A stretch of DNA of 30,741 bases from Cytophagaceae bacterium UBA7467 (GCA_002479785.1 DLPD01000012.1:1-30741); one strand, 5' to 3'; counted from the first letter of the stretch, positions 15,659 through 23,497 are shown. Program-made: numbers and translations. Notes: generated by a model not told the origin, from the letters alone.

Positions 15659-16957
15659 ATGGGAGTTTCATTTTCACTTGCGAGACCAAAAGCACGAAAA
15701 AGTAGCATTCGTGTAAAAATCTCAACTCAAGGCGCCAATTTCTTTGTATATACAGGGAAAACTATTTCGCCAGAAATTTGGGATTTCAAGAAGTCATTTA
15801 TTAAATCTCAGCTTGGGAATACCACTGCGGCTAAAGCAAGTAAGTATCTGCGAAAAATTCAAATGGATTTGACTGAAGTATTTGATGATTATCGGTTTAA
15901 AACTTCAAAGATGACTTTCTTAGAACTTCAAGCCAAAATGCACGAGGTGGTTGGAAATCCTAGGGCCAAAATGATTAAAGAAAATTTGGCTTTAACAATG
16001 CCAACCAAATCCTTAATTGATTTTGTTGATCACTTTATCTCCGATTGTGAGAAAGGAATTCGTCTTAGTCCTCAAAGGCAAAAGTTGAAAGAATCAACAA
16101 TAAAATCATTCAGGACTTCGAAAGCCTATCTCCAATCTTATCAAGAGCATTATAAGCAGTTATTACTTATTAATGAGATAACGCAGAAAGATATTGATCA
16201 GATAAGTGACTTTGTGGTGAAAGTGAAAAAACACTCTTTGAATACGCATTCCAAATTCATGATGGATCTCAATCAAATATTGAAATATGCTTTAAAAAAT
16301 AAAGTGATAACCCAAGCTCAAATGGGAGAACTTTCTTTTGACACCAGACGTGAAGAAACGGATAGTATTTATTTGAACGAGGAAGAAATCAGGGAGATGT
16401 ATGACCTGCAAAATTTGCCTTCTGCAAATCACGAAATTGTTCGGGATGTATTCGTTGCAGCATGTTATATGGGGCTAAGATTTTCGGATTATTCAACTTT
16501 AAATCTTGCAAAGATTCACAATAACCGACTTGAAGTCATTCAAAAAAAGACTGGAAAAAAAATCACCTTGCCAATTCATCCTCTGGTAAATGAAATTTTC
16601 AAAAAGTATAATTATCGATTACCTAGGGTTCCTAAAAATAATGAGTTCAATAGGTTAATTAAAGAAGTTGGTGCATTGATGCCATCGATGCAAGTTGAGT
16701 TTTCAAAGCAAATTACGTATGAGAGAGAGAAAGTGGTGATTACGAAGCCAAAGTATGAATTTTTACAAGGGCATTGTAGTCGTCGAAGCGCTATAACCAA
16801 TGAATTTTTGAAAGGCACGGATATTCCAACCATTATGCATTCTTTGTCTGGCCATCGATCCTACAAGAGTCTATTAAGGTATATAAAAGCGAGTGGAGAA
16901 GAATTTGCGGATAAGTTGGAGAAAATATGGCAGGAACGATATTCTGATATAAGTTAA
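15659..16957 (+). CDS. Tyrosine recombinase / integrase
   Basis: 432 residues, typical of Bacteroidota mobile-element integrases. Order: N-terminal arm-binding domain (residues 10-100), SAM-like core-binding domain (115-220), catalytic domain (235-420). Catalytic set seen: Arg274 in YMGLRFSDYS, a lysine in the KKTGKK beta-hairpin (~297-301), His372-x-x-Arg375 in GHCSRRS, His399 in LSGHRSY and nucleophile Tyr408 in LLRYIK. It cuts and rejoins DNA at attachment sites to integrate or excise the element. It lies near the right end of the block, the usual place for an integrase next to its att site, but I could not find duplicated att cores. Confidence 0.93.
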   Translation: MGVSFSLARPKARKSSIRVKISTQGANFFVYTGKTISPEIWDFKKSFIKSQLGNTTAAKASKYLRKIQMDLTEVFDDYRFKTSKMTFLELQAKMHEVVGNPRAKMIKENLALTMPTKSLIDFVDHFISDCEKGIRLSPQRQKLKESTIKSFRTSKAYLQSYQEHYKQLLLINEITQKDIDQISDFVVKVKKHSLNTHSKFMMDLNQILKYALKNKVITQAQMGELSFDTRREETDSIYLNEEEIREMYDLQNLPSANHEIVRDVFVAACYMGLRFSDYSTLNLAKIHNNRLEVIQKKTGKKITLPIHPLVNEIFKKYNYRLPRVPKNNEFNRLIKEVGALMPSMQVEFSKQITYEREKVVITKPKYEFLQGHCSRRSAITNEFLKGTDIPTIMHSLSGHRSYKSLLRYIKASGEEFADKLEKIWQERYSDIS

Positions 16958-16968
16958 AAAATATCTCT

Positions 16969-17481
16969 ATGGAACAGCTTAAACAACTTAATCAATTCCG
17001 TATTGATGCTGAAAGAAATTTCGAAGAACTTAATCATATACGGGATCGACACATGAATTCTCCTGGTAGGGTAGATTCCAAAATGGATGAATATTATAAT
17101 TTAATAAATGCCCTAAGAACTGAAATACGATTAATTATCACAAGCAATGAAATTAATATTTCTGTGGAGGTTTTGAATCTTTTTGACGCGGATGATAATC
17201 AAGTTTTAATGGCGAAAATTGATATCCCAGAATTCCCAACTATATATAAAACATTCTTTGGGATTAGTTATTCATTGTTTCAAATATCTCGTAGTGATAC
17301 TATGAATGGTTTTTCAATACAAGGAAGAATTAAGGAGCTCGCATTGGAATGGTTGAGTGAAAAGGAAGAATATGCTGGCTTGTTTAATCAACCATGGAAA
17401 AATTCTGAATGTATTATCGATCGGTTTTTAAATGATGAGGCGGTGTTTCATTATTTTAAAAGGAGACCGATTATGTTGTGA
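16969..17481 (+). CDS. Hypothetical protein following the integrase (170 aa)
   Basis: 170 residues, starting 11 nt after the integrase stop, so probably co-transcribed. The N-terminal ~60 residues are helical and may be a coiled coil (FRIDAERNFEELNHIRDRH); the rest is mixed (VEVLNLFDADDNQVLMAKI strands, then helices) and ends KRRPIML. No signal peptide, membrane segment or recognised domain. It marks the last clear gene of the integrase-side block. Confidence 0.65.
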   Translation: MEQLKQLNQFRIDAERNFEELNHIRDRHMNSPGRVDSKMDEYYNLINALRTEIRLIITSNEINISVEVLNLFDADDNQVLMAKIDIPEFPTIYKTFFGISYSLFQISRSDTMNGFSIQGRIKELALEWLSEKEEYAGLFNQPWKNSECIIDRFLNDEAVFHYFKRRPIML

Positions 17482-17519
17482 TTTGCGCCTACTATTTATG
17501 CAAACATGCCTTTTGCGCC
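17482..17519. repeat. Pair of direct TTTGCGCC repeats
   Basis: TTTGCGCC occurs at 17482-17489 and again at 17512-17519, 30 bp apart, beginning within the stop region of the last integrase-side gene. Placement at the end of the mobile block suggests integrase arm-type sites or a boundary. It may be chance. Confidence 0.3.
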
Positions 17520-17595
17520 CATAATTATTTTCAAGCGCTCCATTTCAAGCATGAAGAATACCTATTAAAGCCTTAGTTTTATTTAGCTTGTTAAT

Positions 17596-17627
17596 TCGTA
17601 ACAAATAATAACGTGAATTTGTTACGA
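17596..17627. promoter_or_regulatory. Operator-like inverted repeat before the AbiEi remnant
   Basis: Perfect 11-bp arms TCGTAACAAAT (17596-17606) and ATTTGTTACGA (17617-17627) with a 10-nt spacer. The right arm contains TGAATTTG (17615-17621 region), near the -7 consensus. It parallels the operator at 17848-17873 (GTCACAA and TTGTGAC arms) and lies 26 nt before the remnant frame. Confidence 0.6.
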
Positions 17628-17652
17628 GCAAAATATATTTAAAATAGTGTAA

Positions 17653-17784
17653 CTAGCAGATAAACAATTAATTGCAAGAATTAGGGCTAATGGCAGAGGT
17701 TTTGTTTTTACAGTAAAGCTCTTTTCTGGATTAACAGTCGATCCAGCCAACGTGAGAAGAGCTTTAACTCGGTTAGTACAATAA
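17653..17784 (+). pseudogene. Truncated AbiEi/DUF6088-like antitoxin remnant
   Basis: The frame from 17653 to TAA 17782 lacks a start codon and encodes about 43 residues. It includes QLIARIRANGRGFVFTVKLF and DPANVRRALTRLV, which line up with the winged-helix start of the intact antitoxin just downstream (QIENKIKRSKPGQIILPSDF, then STAIRKTLSRLV). Everything after the helix-turn-helix is missing. It is best read as the leftover 5' part of an older AbiE-type antitoxin gene, still preceded by its own inverted repeat. Confidence 0.6.
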
Positions 17785-17847
17785 GATCTATTTTACAATA
17801 TTTAAGCTAAACTGAAATTAGAATAATTGTTGTATAAATTAGCATGC

Positions 17848-17873
17848 GTCACAATAATTCGTATATTTGTGAC
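17848..17873 (+). promoter_or_regulatory. Operator and promoter of the first AbiE operon
   Basis: Inverted repeat GTCACAA (17848-17854) and TTGTGAC (17867-17873) with a 12-nt spacer. The -7 box TATATTTG (17862-17869) overlaps the right arm. ATG 17874 follows the arm directly, so the transcript would be leaderless or nearly so. AbiEi antitoxins are known to repress their own promoters by binding inverted repeats. Confidence 0.65.
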
Positions 17874-18485
17874 ATGAATGAGTCTATAAGCAATCAAATT
17901 GAGAACAAAATTAAGCGGTCGAAGCCAGGTCAAATTATTCTTCCTTCCGACTTTAAGGACTTGGGCACTTCAACGGCCATAAGGAAAACGCTCTCTCGAT
18001 TAGTTGATCAGAAAGTGTTAGTTCGTATGGGACAAGGTGTCTATGTAGTTCCCATTCATGATAAATTGTTTGGCGAAGTGCTTCCATCCATGGAAGAAAT
18101 TGCGGCGTCATTAGCGGAAAAAGAACATGTTAAAATCATGCCTACTGGTCAATATGCATTAAACAAAATTGGACTTTCTAATCAGGTTCCAATGAAAATG
18201 GTTTTTCTAACAAATGGAACAAAGAAAAATATAACTATTGGGAAGAGTTCAATTGTGTTCCAGCCAACTACAACCAAAAAATTAGCCATGGTAGGAAGTA
18301 TATCAAGCTTGTTATTTTTGGGATTAGAGGAATTGGATTTAAATCGGCTGACAGAATCAGAGCTAGAAAAAATCATCGCCTTACTCAAAAAGGAAGATCA
18401 AAACAATTTGAAGCATGATTTGAAATTAGCACCTGCAAGAATAAGCGATTTTGTCATTAAGAACTTCTTAAAACAAACAGTATGA
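17874..18485 (+). CDS. AbiEi-like antitoxin, DUF6088 family
   Basis: 203 residues from ATG 17874; the upstream ATG 17844 lies within the promoter/operator and is rejected. The N-terminal winged helix (IENKIKRSKPGQIILPSDF, STAIRKTLSRL, VRMGQGVYVVP) binds DNA; the C-terminal domain is the antitoxin part (MPTGQYALNKIGLS, VFLTNGTKKNITIG). In the AbiE type IV system the antitoxin counteracts the toxin without direct binding and represses its own operon. It overlaps the toxin gene by 4 nt (ATGA), the expected translational coupling. An inverted repeat immediately upstream is the likely operator. Confidence 0.88.
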   Translation: MNESISNQIENKIKRSKPGQIILPSDFKDLGTSTAIRKTLSRLVDQKVLVRMGQGVYVVPIHDKLFGEVLPSMEEIAASLAEKEHVKIMPTGQYALNKIGLSNQVPMKMVFLTNGTKKNITIGKSSIVFQPTTTKKLAMVGSISSLLFLGLEELDLNRLTESELEKIIALLKKEDQNNLKHDLKLAPARISDFVIKNFLKQTV

Positions 18486-19495
18486 TTGGATGGCTTCAAA
18501 ATCTTAATGATGATGCTCGCAGAATCTCATTGAATCAAGCTTCATTGAATTCAGGTATAAATTCAAAGGCAATAGAGAAGGATTGGTGGGTTACACTTGT
18601 TTTGAGATTGTTGTTCACTTCAAAGTATGCGACGTATTTTGCTTTTAAGGGGGGAACTTCTTTAAGCAAAGGATGGGGCATTATAGATCGATTTTCAGAA
18701 GATATCGATATTGCATTGAGTTCAGAAGCATTCGGAATGCCATATAAAGATAAACCTTCAAAAACATTTATAGAGCAATTGCGAAGAGAAGGTTGCCTAT
18801 TTACAAGTAATGAAATAGCAACTGAGTTACGGAACCAATTTGAAAAGCTGCAAATCCCAATAGAGCTTTATTCTGTTGAGGTAGAAACCATAAGAAGAGA
18901 CATACCCGACACAGATCCTCAAACAATCTATGTAAGCTATAAATCTTTATTTGAACCAAATCCATATTTGCCCGATAGGGTTAAAATTGAATTTAGTGTT
19001 CGATCACAGAAAGATCCGAACGACTATCGCGCAATGCAAACCCTATTGAATAATTACTTTCCTAATGATATTTATGGAGAGGTGTTATTTGAGGTTGCAA
19101 CCATACAACCCAACAGAACTTTTATTGAGAAAATCCTTTTACTACATGAGGAGTACAATCGAAAGGATGAGAGCAAAATGAGGACCTATCGAATGTCTCG
19201 TCATTACTACGACTTGTATCGAATTAATAAGGAATATTCAAAAACATTATCTGACGTTCCATTTATTGAGCACATCATTGAACATCGTAAATTTTATTCT
19301 AGACTGAGGCATTTCGATTACAATTCACTTTGTATTGGTCAAATAGCAATCATACCTTCGGAAACTATACTAATAAAATTAAAAAGTGATTATGAAGAAA
19401 TGGCTAACGAAATGATGTATGGTACTGTACCAACTTTTGATGATGTGGTCGATACTGTGAAAATAATTCAAGATGCCTTCAATCAAAAAGCGTAA
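18482..19495 (+). CDS. AbiEii/AbiGii-family nucleotidyltransferase toxin
   Basis: 337 residues. The nucleotidyltransferase core is seen as FKGGTSLSKGW (56-66) followed by DRFSEDIDIAL (69-79), with the catalytic aspartates at 74 and 76. Further motifs: VKIEFSVRSQ, a beta-strand that normally carries the third acidic residue, and a C-terminal helical region (SRHYYDLYRIN) with the family's K-x-x-x-HYYDL-like helix. AbiEii toxins transfer nucleotides, in studied cases to tRNA or related substrates, stopping growth when phage infects. Coupled to the antitoxin by a 4-nt overlap. No sign of inactivation. Confidence 0.92.
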   Translation: MIGWLQNLNDDARRISLNQASLNSGINSKAIEKDWWVTLVLRLLFTSKYATYFAFKGGTSLSKGWGIIDRFSEDIDIALSSEAFGMPYKDKPSKTFIEQLRREGCLFTSNEIATELRNQFEKLQIPIELYSVEVETIRRDIPDTDPQTIYVSYKSLFEPNPYLPDRVKIEFSVRSQKDPNDYRAMQTLLNNYFPNDIYGEVLFEVATIQPNRTFIEKILLLHEEYNRKDESKMRTYRMSRHYYDLYRINKEYSKTLSDVPFIEHIIEHRKFYSRLRHFDYNSLCIGQIAIIPSETILIKLKSDYEEMANEMMYGTVPTFDDVVDTVKIIQDAFNQKA

Positions 19496-19592
19496 TGTTA
19501 TTAAAAGATATTATCAATAGTTTATCCGGTGCGCAATTTAGTGCGCAATTGAAACCTAACTAACTGATAATCAAGAGTAAAATACCCTATAA

Positions 19593-19611
19593 TTAGTGTG
19601 GTCCACACTAA
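19593..19611. repeat. Perfect 19-nt palindrome
   Basis: TTAGTGTGG (19593-19601) and CCACACTAA (19603-19611) flank a single T. It follows a 12-bp tandem repeat containing GTGCGCAATT at 19529-19538 and 19541-19550. It sits between the toxin gene and the export operon's terminator, at the right edge of the island. Role unknown: operator, recombination site or stem. Confidence 0.5.
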
Positions 19612-19624
19612 CATACCAAAGTGT

Positions 19625-19649
19625 AGCTCATTAAGTGATGAGCTTTTTT
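19625..19649 (+). terminator. Rho-independent terminator
   Basis: AGCTCAT (19625-19631) pairs with ATGAGCT (19638-19644) around a 6-nt loop, followed by a T run. It insulates the export operon from the toxin-antitoxin pair. The rest of 19496-19734 holds the palindrome and no gene. Confidence 0.85.
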
Positions 19650-19734
19650 ATTTTAAGATGGGGCTTATTAATTACCATTAGATAAAAATCCTAGCAACAT
19701 TTCTGCTAAAGCATCGCTTATCCTAAATTTTAGC

Positions 19735-19742
19735 TAAATTTG
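19735..19742 (+). promoter_or_regulatory. Bacteroidota -7 box of export module 1
   Basis: TAAATTTG matches TAnnTTTG exactly and lies 30 nt before ATG 19773. No clear -33 TTTG is seen at the expected distance. Confidence 0.5.
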
Positions 19743-19772
19743 TTCTAACTATATACGTATTAAAATTCTTGT

Positions 19773-22163
19773 ATGAAATTATTCAGTCGAATTCTTTTGA
19801 CCCTTTCCTTCATTTTACTTGTTCATGCGGCCTTCTCTCAGGCAAAACGTAAAGTAGAAGATCTTAGTGATGAAGAAATTGCAACTTTCTTCGAACGTGC
19901 CCAATCCAGCGGTATGACGGAAGCTCAACTAGAAAAAGCAGCAAAGGCACAGGGTTATACTTCTGCGGATATAGCTAAAATGCGTAGCCGTTTAACGCAG
20001 ATAGGGGATACGAAAACGAAAGAAAAAACGACAACAGCTAAATCAAAGACTTCTTCTAAAAGAACGGTTTCGGGGAAATTAAGCACGAAAAAGGGGACTA
20101 AAAATACAGATGAGGAAGACTCTGAAGAGCTTACAATGGAGGAAGAGGAGATTGATTCTACTCAATTGCCTAAGAAAAAGATTTATGGCGCAAACCTGTT
20201 CAATAATAAGAAATTAAACTTCGAGCCGGATTTACGTATCGCCACTCCTGTGAACTATACTTTAGGGCCGGATGATGAGTTGAATATAGACATCTTCGGC
20301 GAAGTGATGGATAATTACACGGTTACCGTGAGTCCAGAAGGAACGGTGAAGATTCTAAATTTGAGCCCTATTTATGTGAATGGATTAACGGTGGAAGCAG
20401 CGTCGGCGCGCATCGTTAGTCGATTGAGACAATTATACCAAGGATTAAATCGTCCCGGAAGTGGGTCTTCTGCGATCATTACGTTAGGAAATGTGCGCAG
20501 TATAAAAGTAACCCTAGTGGGTGAAGTGGAGAATCCGGGTTCGTACACCATCTCTTCTTTGGCAACCGTATTCAACGCTTTATACTTAGCCGGTGGCCCT
20601 AACGAAAATGGATCTTACCGTAGTATTCGGGTGATTCGAAACAACAAAGTGGTGCGCACGCTAGACTTATATGACTTCTTATTAAAAGCGGATCAAAAAG
20701 ACAACATCCAATTAAAAGACCAAGACATCATCCGCGTGGGGGATTTTGATTCCCATGTCGAATTAGCTGGGGAGGTAAGACGTCCCATGGTTTTCGAGGC
20801 CGTTAAAGGAGAGACATTAAAAGATATCCTTCGCTATGCGGGAGGCTTCACAGACAAGGCCTACACCTATTCGCTAACTGTCCGTAGAAACACTTCGCGT
20901 GAGTTGAAATTATTAAACATTACTCAAGATGAGGTAGCGACTTTCCAGCCTCAGAATGGGGATTCGATTTCCGTGGGTAAAATCATCGAGCGCTATGAAA
21001 ACCGCGTAACAGTAAGTGGTGCCGTATTTAGACCCGGCGTATTTGCGATAGAAAATGGATTAACGACGGTAAAAGAATTGATCAAACGCGCGGAAGGTCC
21101 ACGTGAAAACGCGTTCTTAAATCGTGCAACTATATCGCGTAGAAAAGAAAACTACGACCCGGAAATGATCTCTTTTGATTTAGGGAAAGTATTAAGAGGG
21201 GAGTTAGCAGACATCGCGCTGCACCGCGAAGATTCCTTAACAGTTTATTCGTTGGATTCCTTGCGGGAATACCAGAAGGTCAGCATTTTTGGTGAGGTAA
21301 ATAAACCGGGTATTTTTGAATTCCGCGCAGGAATGAAAGTGGCTGATATCATCCTTCTAGCGAAAGGCTTTAAAGAGGCAGCTAGTTATGCTAAAATAGA
21401 GTTATCTCGACGTGTGATCACGCATGGTAGCGACAATGCAACGAATGAAAAAATCATCGTGAAGACCTTCGATATTGATGGTAGTTTGAATATCAGTAAT
21501 GAAGGGAGTCAATATGAATTAAAACCATTTGACATCATCTCCATCCGTCGATCTCCTAATTATGAAGTACAGCGTGGGGTGACCATCGAAGGGATGGTGA
21601 ACTACCCAGGTCGCTATGCGATTCCGAAGGATGATCAGAAAATTGCTGATTTGATTTTTGAGGCAGGTGGGCTTAAGCCAGAGGGCTATCTTGATGGGGC
21701 CATCTTATACCGGGATTCTACGGTTGTGGGGGTAAAGCTTTCGGAGATTTTACGAAACCCTGAATCCAAGAACAATCTATTACTCATGGAAAATGACCGT
21801 TTGGTGATTCCACGTGTATTAGAAACGGTTAAATTATCCGGAGGAGTTCAAAATCCGATTGCTATCGCCTTCGTAGAAGGATACAGCCTGCAAGACTATT
21901 TAGATGGCGCGGGTGGATATACCGAATACGCGGACAAGAAGAATGTGTATGTGAAAGCACCGAATGGTATTTCTACGAAAAGAAGACGGTTCTTATTCTT
22001 TAAGATTAACCCGAAAGTGCTTCCTGGTTCAGAGATTGTCGTTCCAGAATTCCCTACGAATATGAAGAAGGGAATGACTACGGCTGAAGCGGTAGGATTG
22101 TCTTCTGCCTTAGTTTCCGTCGCGCTTACGTTGACTACTCTCATTAACAATTTGACCAAATAA
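19773..22163 (+). CDS. SLBB-domain polysaccharide export protein (Wza-like), copy 1
   Basis: 796 residues with a Sec signal peptide (MKLFSRILLTLSFILLVHA, cleavage near AFSQ; no lipobox Cys). A small helical N-terminal segment (VEDLSDEEIATFFERA) and a low-complexity Lys/Thr/Glu region (80-130) precede the Poly_export domain (NYTLGPDDELNIDIFGEVMDNY, ~160-225). Several SLBB domains follow, seen as repeated GEV-x-x-PG segments (VTLVGEVENPGSY, VSIFGEVNKPGIF, IEGMVNYPGRY). A C-terminal helix is hydrophobic (VALTLTTLINN). It forms the outer-membrane channel that passes capsule or exopolysaccharide, working with the Wzz-like protein 5 nt downstream. G+C content is host-like. Confidence 0.92.
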   Translation: MKLFSRILLTLSFILLVHAAFSQAKRKVEDLSDEEIATFFERAQSSGMTEAQLEKAAKAQGYTSADIAKMRSRLTQIGDTKTKEKTTTAKSKTSSKRTVSGKLSTKKGTKNTDEEDSEELTMEEEEIDSTQLPKKKIYGANLFNNKKLNFEPDLRIATPVNYTLGPDDELNIDIFGEVMDNYTVTVSPEGTVKILNLSPIYVNGLTVEAASARIVSRLRQLYQGLNRPGSGSSAIITLGNVRSIKVTLVGEVENPGSYTISSLATVFNALYLAGGPNENGSYRSIRVIRNNKVVRTLDLYDFLLKADQKDNIQLKDQDIIRVGDFDSHVELAGEVRRPMVFEAVKGETLKDILRYAGGFTDKAYTYSLTVRRNTSRELKLLNITQDEVATFQPQNGDSISVGKIIERYENRVTVSGAVFRPGVFAIENGLTTVKELIKRAEGPRENAFLNRATISRRKENYDPEMISFDLGKVLRGELADIALHREDSLTVYSLDSLREYQKVSIFGEVNKPGIFEFRAGMKVADIILLAKGFKEAASYAKIELSRRVITHGSDNATNEKIIVKTFDIDGSLNISNEGSQYELKPFDIISIRRSPNYEVQRGVTIEGMVNYPGRYAIPKDDQKIADLIFEAGGLKPEGYLDGAILYRDSTVVGVKLSEILRNPESKNNLLLMENDRLVIPRVLETVKLSGGVQNPIAIAFVEGYSLQDYLDGAGGYTEYADKKNVYVKAPNGISTKRRRFLFFKINPKVLPGSEIVVPEFPTNMKKGMTTAEAVGLSSALVSVALTLTTLINNLTK

Positions 22164-22168
22164 GCGCC

Positions 22169-23269
22169 ATGTCTACGATAGAAAATAATCAATTAGAAGA
22201 TAGCGGGGAAATTTCGATCAATTTTGGGGAGATTTTCCGTACGCTGAAGTCGTATCGGATTTTGATAGCTACTTGTGCAGTGCTTTTTGCTGCCTTAGGA
22301 GCTATTTATTCCTTGACGCAACCGAACGAGTATAGCTCTAATGCGAAATTGTTGCCGGAATTAGATTCTAAATCCGGTGGTGCAGGCGGCATGGGTGGAT
22401 TAAAGTCTTTGGCCGGATTAGCCGGTGTAGATTTAGGTGGAAGTTCTTCTGGAGCAGAAGCGATTCGTCCAGATTTATACCCTAACATTGTGCAGAGTGC
22501 TCCTCTTTTGCAGGAAGTTTTGAAGGCGAAGATATACAGCACCAAGCACAAGAAATGGCAAACGGTATTGGACTTCTTATCTGAGAAACAAGACACGGCG
22601 CCATTGGATTTAGGGGGTAATCCTTCAGATGAGGATGAGGCCACTGATGTAAAATTAGACAAGGTGCCATCTTCCGCTCTTTCTGCGGATTTAATAAAAT
22701 TAAACAAGAAAGAACAGGCGGCTATTAAGAAGCTGAGAGCTTCTGTGGTGCTAGAAATTGATAAGAAATCAGGGGTTATCTCTTTAACGACAAAATTAAC
22801 GAATGCGGTGGCAGCGGCGAATATTACCTCCTTAATTCAGCACTACTTAACTAAGTATGTGACGGATTACCGTACCCAGAAGGCAAGAAAAGAGCTGGCT
22901 TTCTTAGAAAATCGTCTTTCAGAATCCCGTTCGCGCTACGATCAAGCCTTATTTACCTTGAGTGCTTACCGTGATCAAAACATGAACTTGTTCTTGAACG
23001 TGGCGAAAGACCGGGAGAAGAAGTTACAATACGAGGTAGACATGGCTTACAACTTGTATACAACTATCAGTGGACAATACGAGGAGGCGAAGGTGAAATT
23101 ACACCGCGAAACACCGGTATTTAAAGTATTGGAGCCAGCTCAGGTCGCTGTTCAGAAGGATGGTCCTAAGCGTAGCCTGATCACGATTGGGTTTATGTTT
23201 GTGGGGGTGTTTGCGGCGCTGATTTATGTGTTTTTTAAGGAGGTGAATTTGAAAGAGCTGTTAGGGTAG
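22169..23269 (+). CDS. Wzz/chain-length-determinant-like protein, copy 1
   Basis: 366 residues. Two membrane helices (about 31-50 ILIATCAVLFAALGAIYSLT and 338-356 TIGFMFVGVFAALIYVFF) enclose a periplasmic domain with a coiled-coil region (LAFLENRLSESRSRYDQALF). A glycine-rich loop (GGAGGMGGLKSLAGLAG) follows the first helix. Features fit the PCP family (Wzz/Wzc N-domain), with no C-terminal tyrosine kinase. It sets chain length and links the inner membrane to the SLBB channel. Its TAG stop is also the first TAG of the hairpin array that follows, so the array begins inside the gene's last codon. Confidence 0.88.
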   Translation: MSTIENNQLEDSGEISINFGEIFRTLKSYRILIATCAVLFAALGAIYSLTQPNEYSSNAKLLPELDSKSGGAGGMGGLKSLAGLAGVDLGGSSSGAEAIRPDLYPNIVQSAPLLQEVLKAKIYSTKHKKWQTVLDFLSEKQDTAPLDLGGNPSDEDEATDVKLDKVPSSALSADLIKLNKKEQAAIKKLRASVVLEIDKKSGVISLTTKLTNAVAAANITSLIQHYLTKYVTDYRTQKARKELAFLENRLSESRSRYDQALFTLSAYRDQNMNLFLNVAKDREKKLQYEVDMAYNLYTTISGQYEEAKVKLHRETPVFKVLEPAQVAVQKDGPKRSLITIGFMFVGVFAALIYVFFKEVNLKELLG

Positions 23270-23483
23270 TCGCCTTCGGCTTAGTCATCGCTACGCGATT
23301 TAGTCATCGCTACGCGATTTAGTCATCGCTTCGCGATTTAGTCGTCCTTCGGACTTAGTCACCTGCGGTTTAGTCACGACTTTGTCGTTTAGTCATCGCT
23401 ACGCGATTTAGTCGTCACTACGTGACTTAGTCACCTGCGGTTTAGTCATCGCTACGCGATTTAGTCGTCCTTCGGACTTAGTC
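23267..23483. repeat. Tandem array of 12 mini-hairpins with constant TTAGTC linkers
   Basis: Twelve short hairpins, each with a 3-nt loop and a perfect stem of 3, 4 or 5 bp, are separated by the hexamer TTAGTC (the first, 23267-23271, is TAGTC; a final linker lies at 23478-23483). In order: GCC-TTC-GGC; ATCGC-TAC-GCGAT twice; ATCGC-TTC-GCGAT; GTCC-TTC-GGAC; ACC-TGC-GGT; ACGAC-TTT-GTCGT; ATCGC-TAC-GCGAT; GTCAC-TAC-GTGAC; ACC-TGC-GGT; ATCGC-TAC-GCGAT; GTCC-TTC-GGAC. Units are about 15, 17 or 19 nt. Stem sequences change but always stay complementary, while linkers never change. TAG in the linkers stops two of the frames repeatedly, so it is not coding. No named element type fits. Confidence 0.97.
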
Positions 23484-23497
23484 GAATTAATAAAAAG

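Noticed and set aside
10490..17600. Direct att repeats bounding the integrase block
   Set aside because: Only 7-8-nt matches (for example GATTTGC near 10503 and 17480) were found, which is not above chance, so no att sites are annotated.
17844..17873. Upstream ATG 17844 as the antitoxin start
   Set aside because: It would place ten codons inside the inverted repeat and -7 box; ATG 17874 begins the conserved antitoxin N-terminus.
22306..22707. 133-codon minus-strand frame inside the wzz-like gene
   Set aside because: It is antisense to a well-supported gene, proline/serine-rich as antisense frames often are, and resembles no protein.
23267..23483. CRISPR array
   Set aside because: Repeats are 6-nt linkers with 9-13-nt self-complementary units, not 24-48-nt repeats with unique spacers, and no cas genes are present.
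23267..23483. Coding tandem-repeat protein
   Set aside because: Unit lengths of 15, 17 and 19 nt shift the frame from unit to unit, and TAG in each linker stops translation repeatedly.
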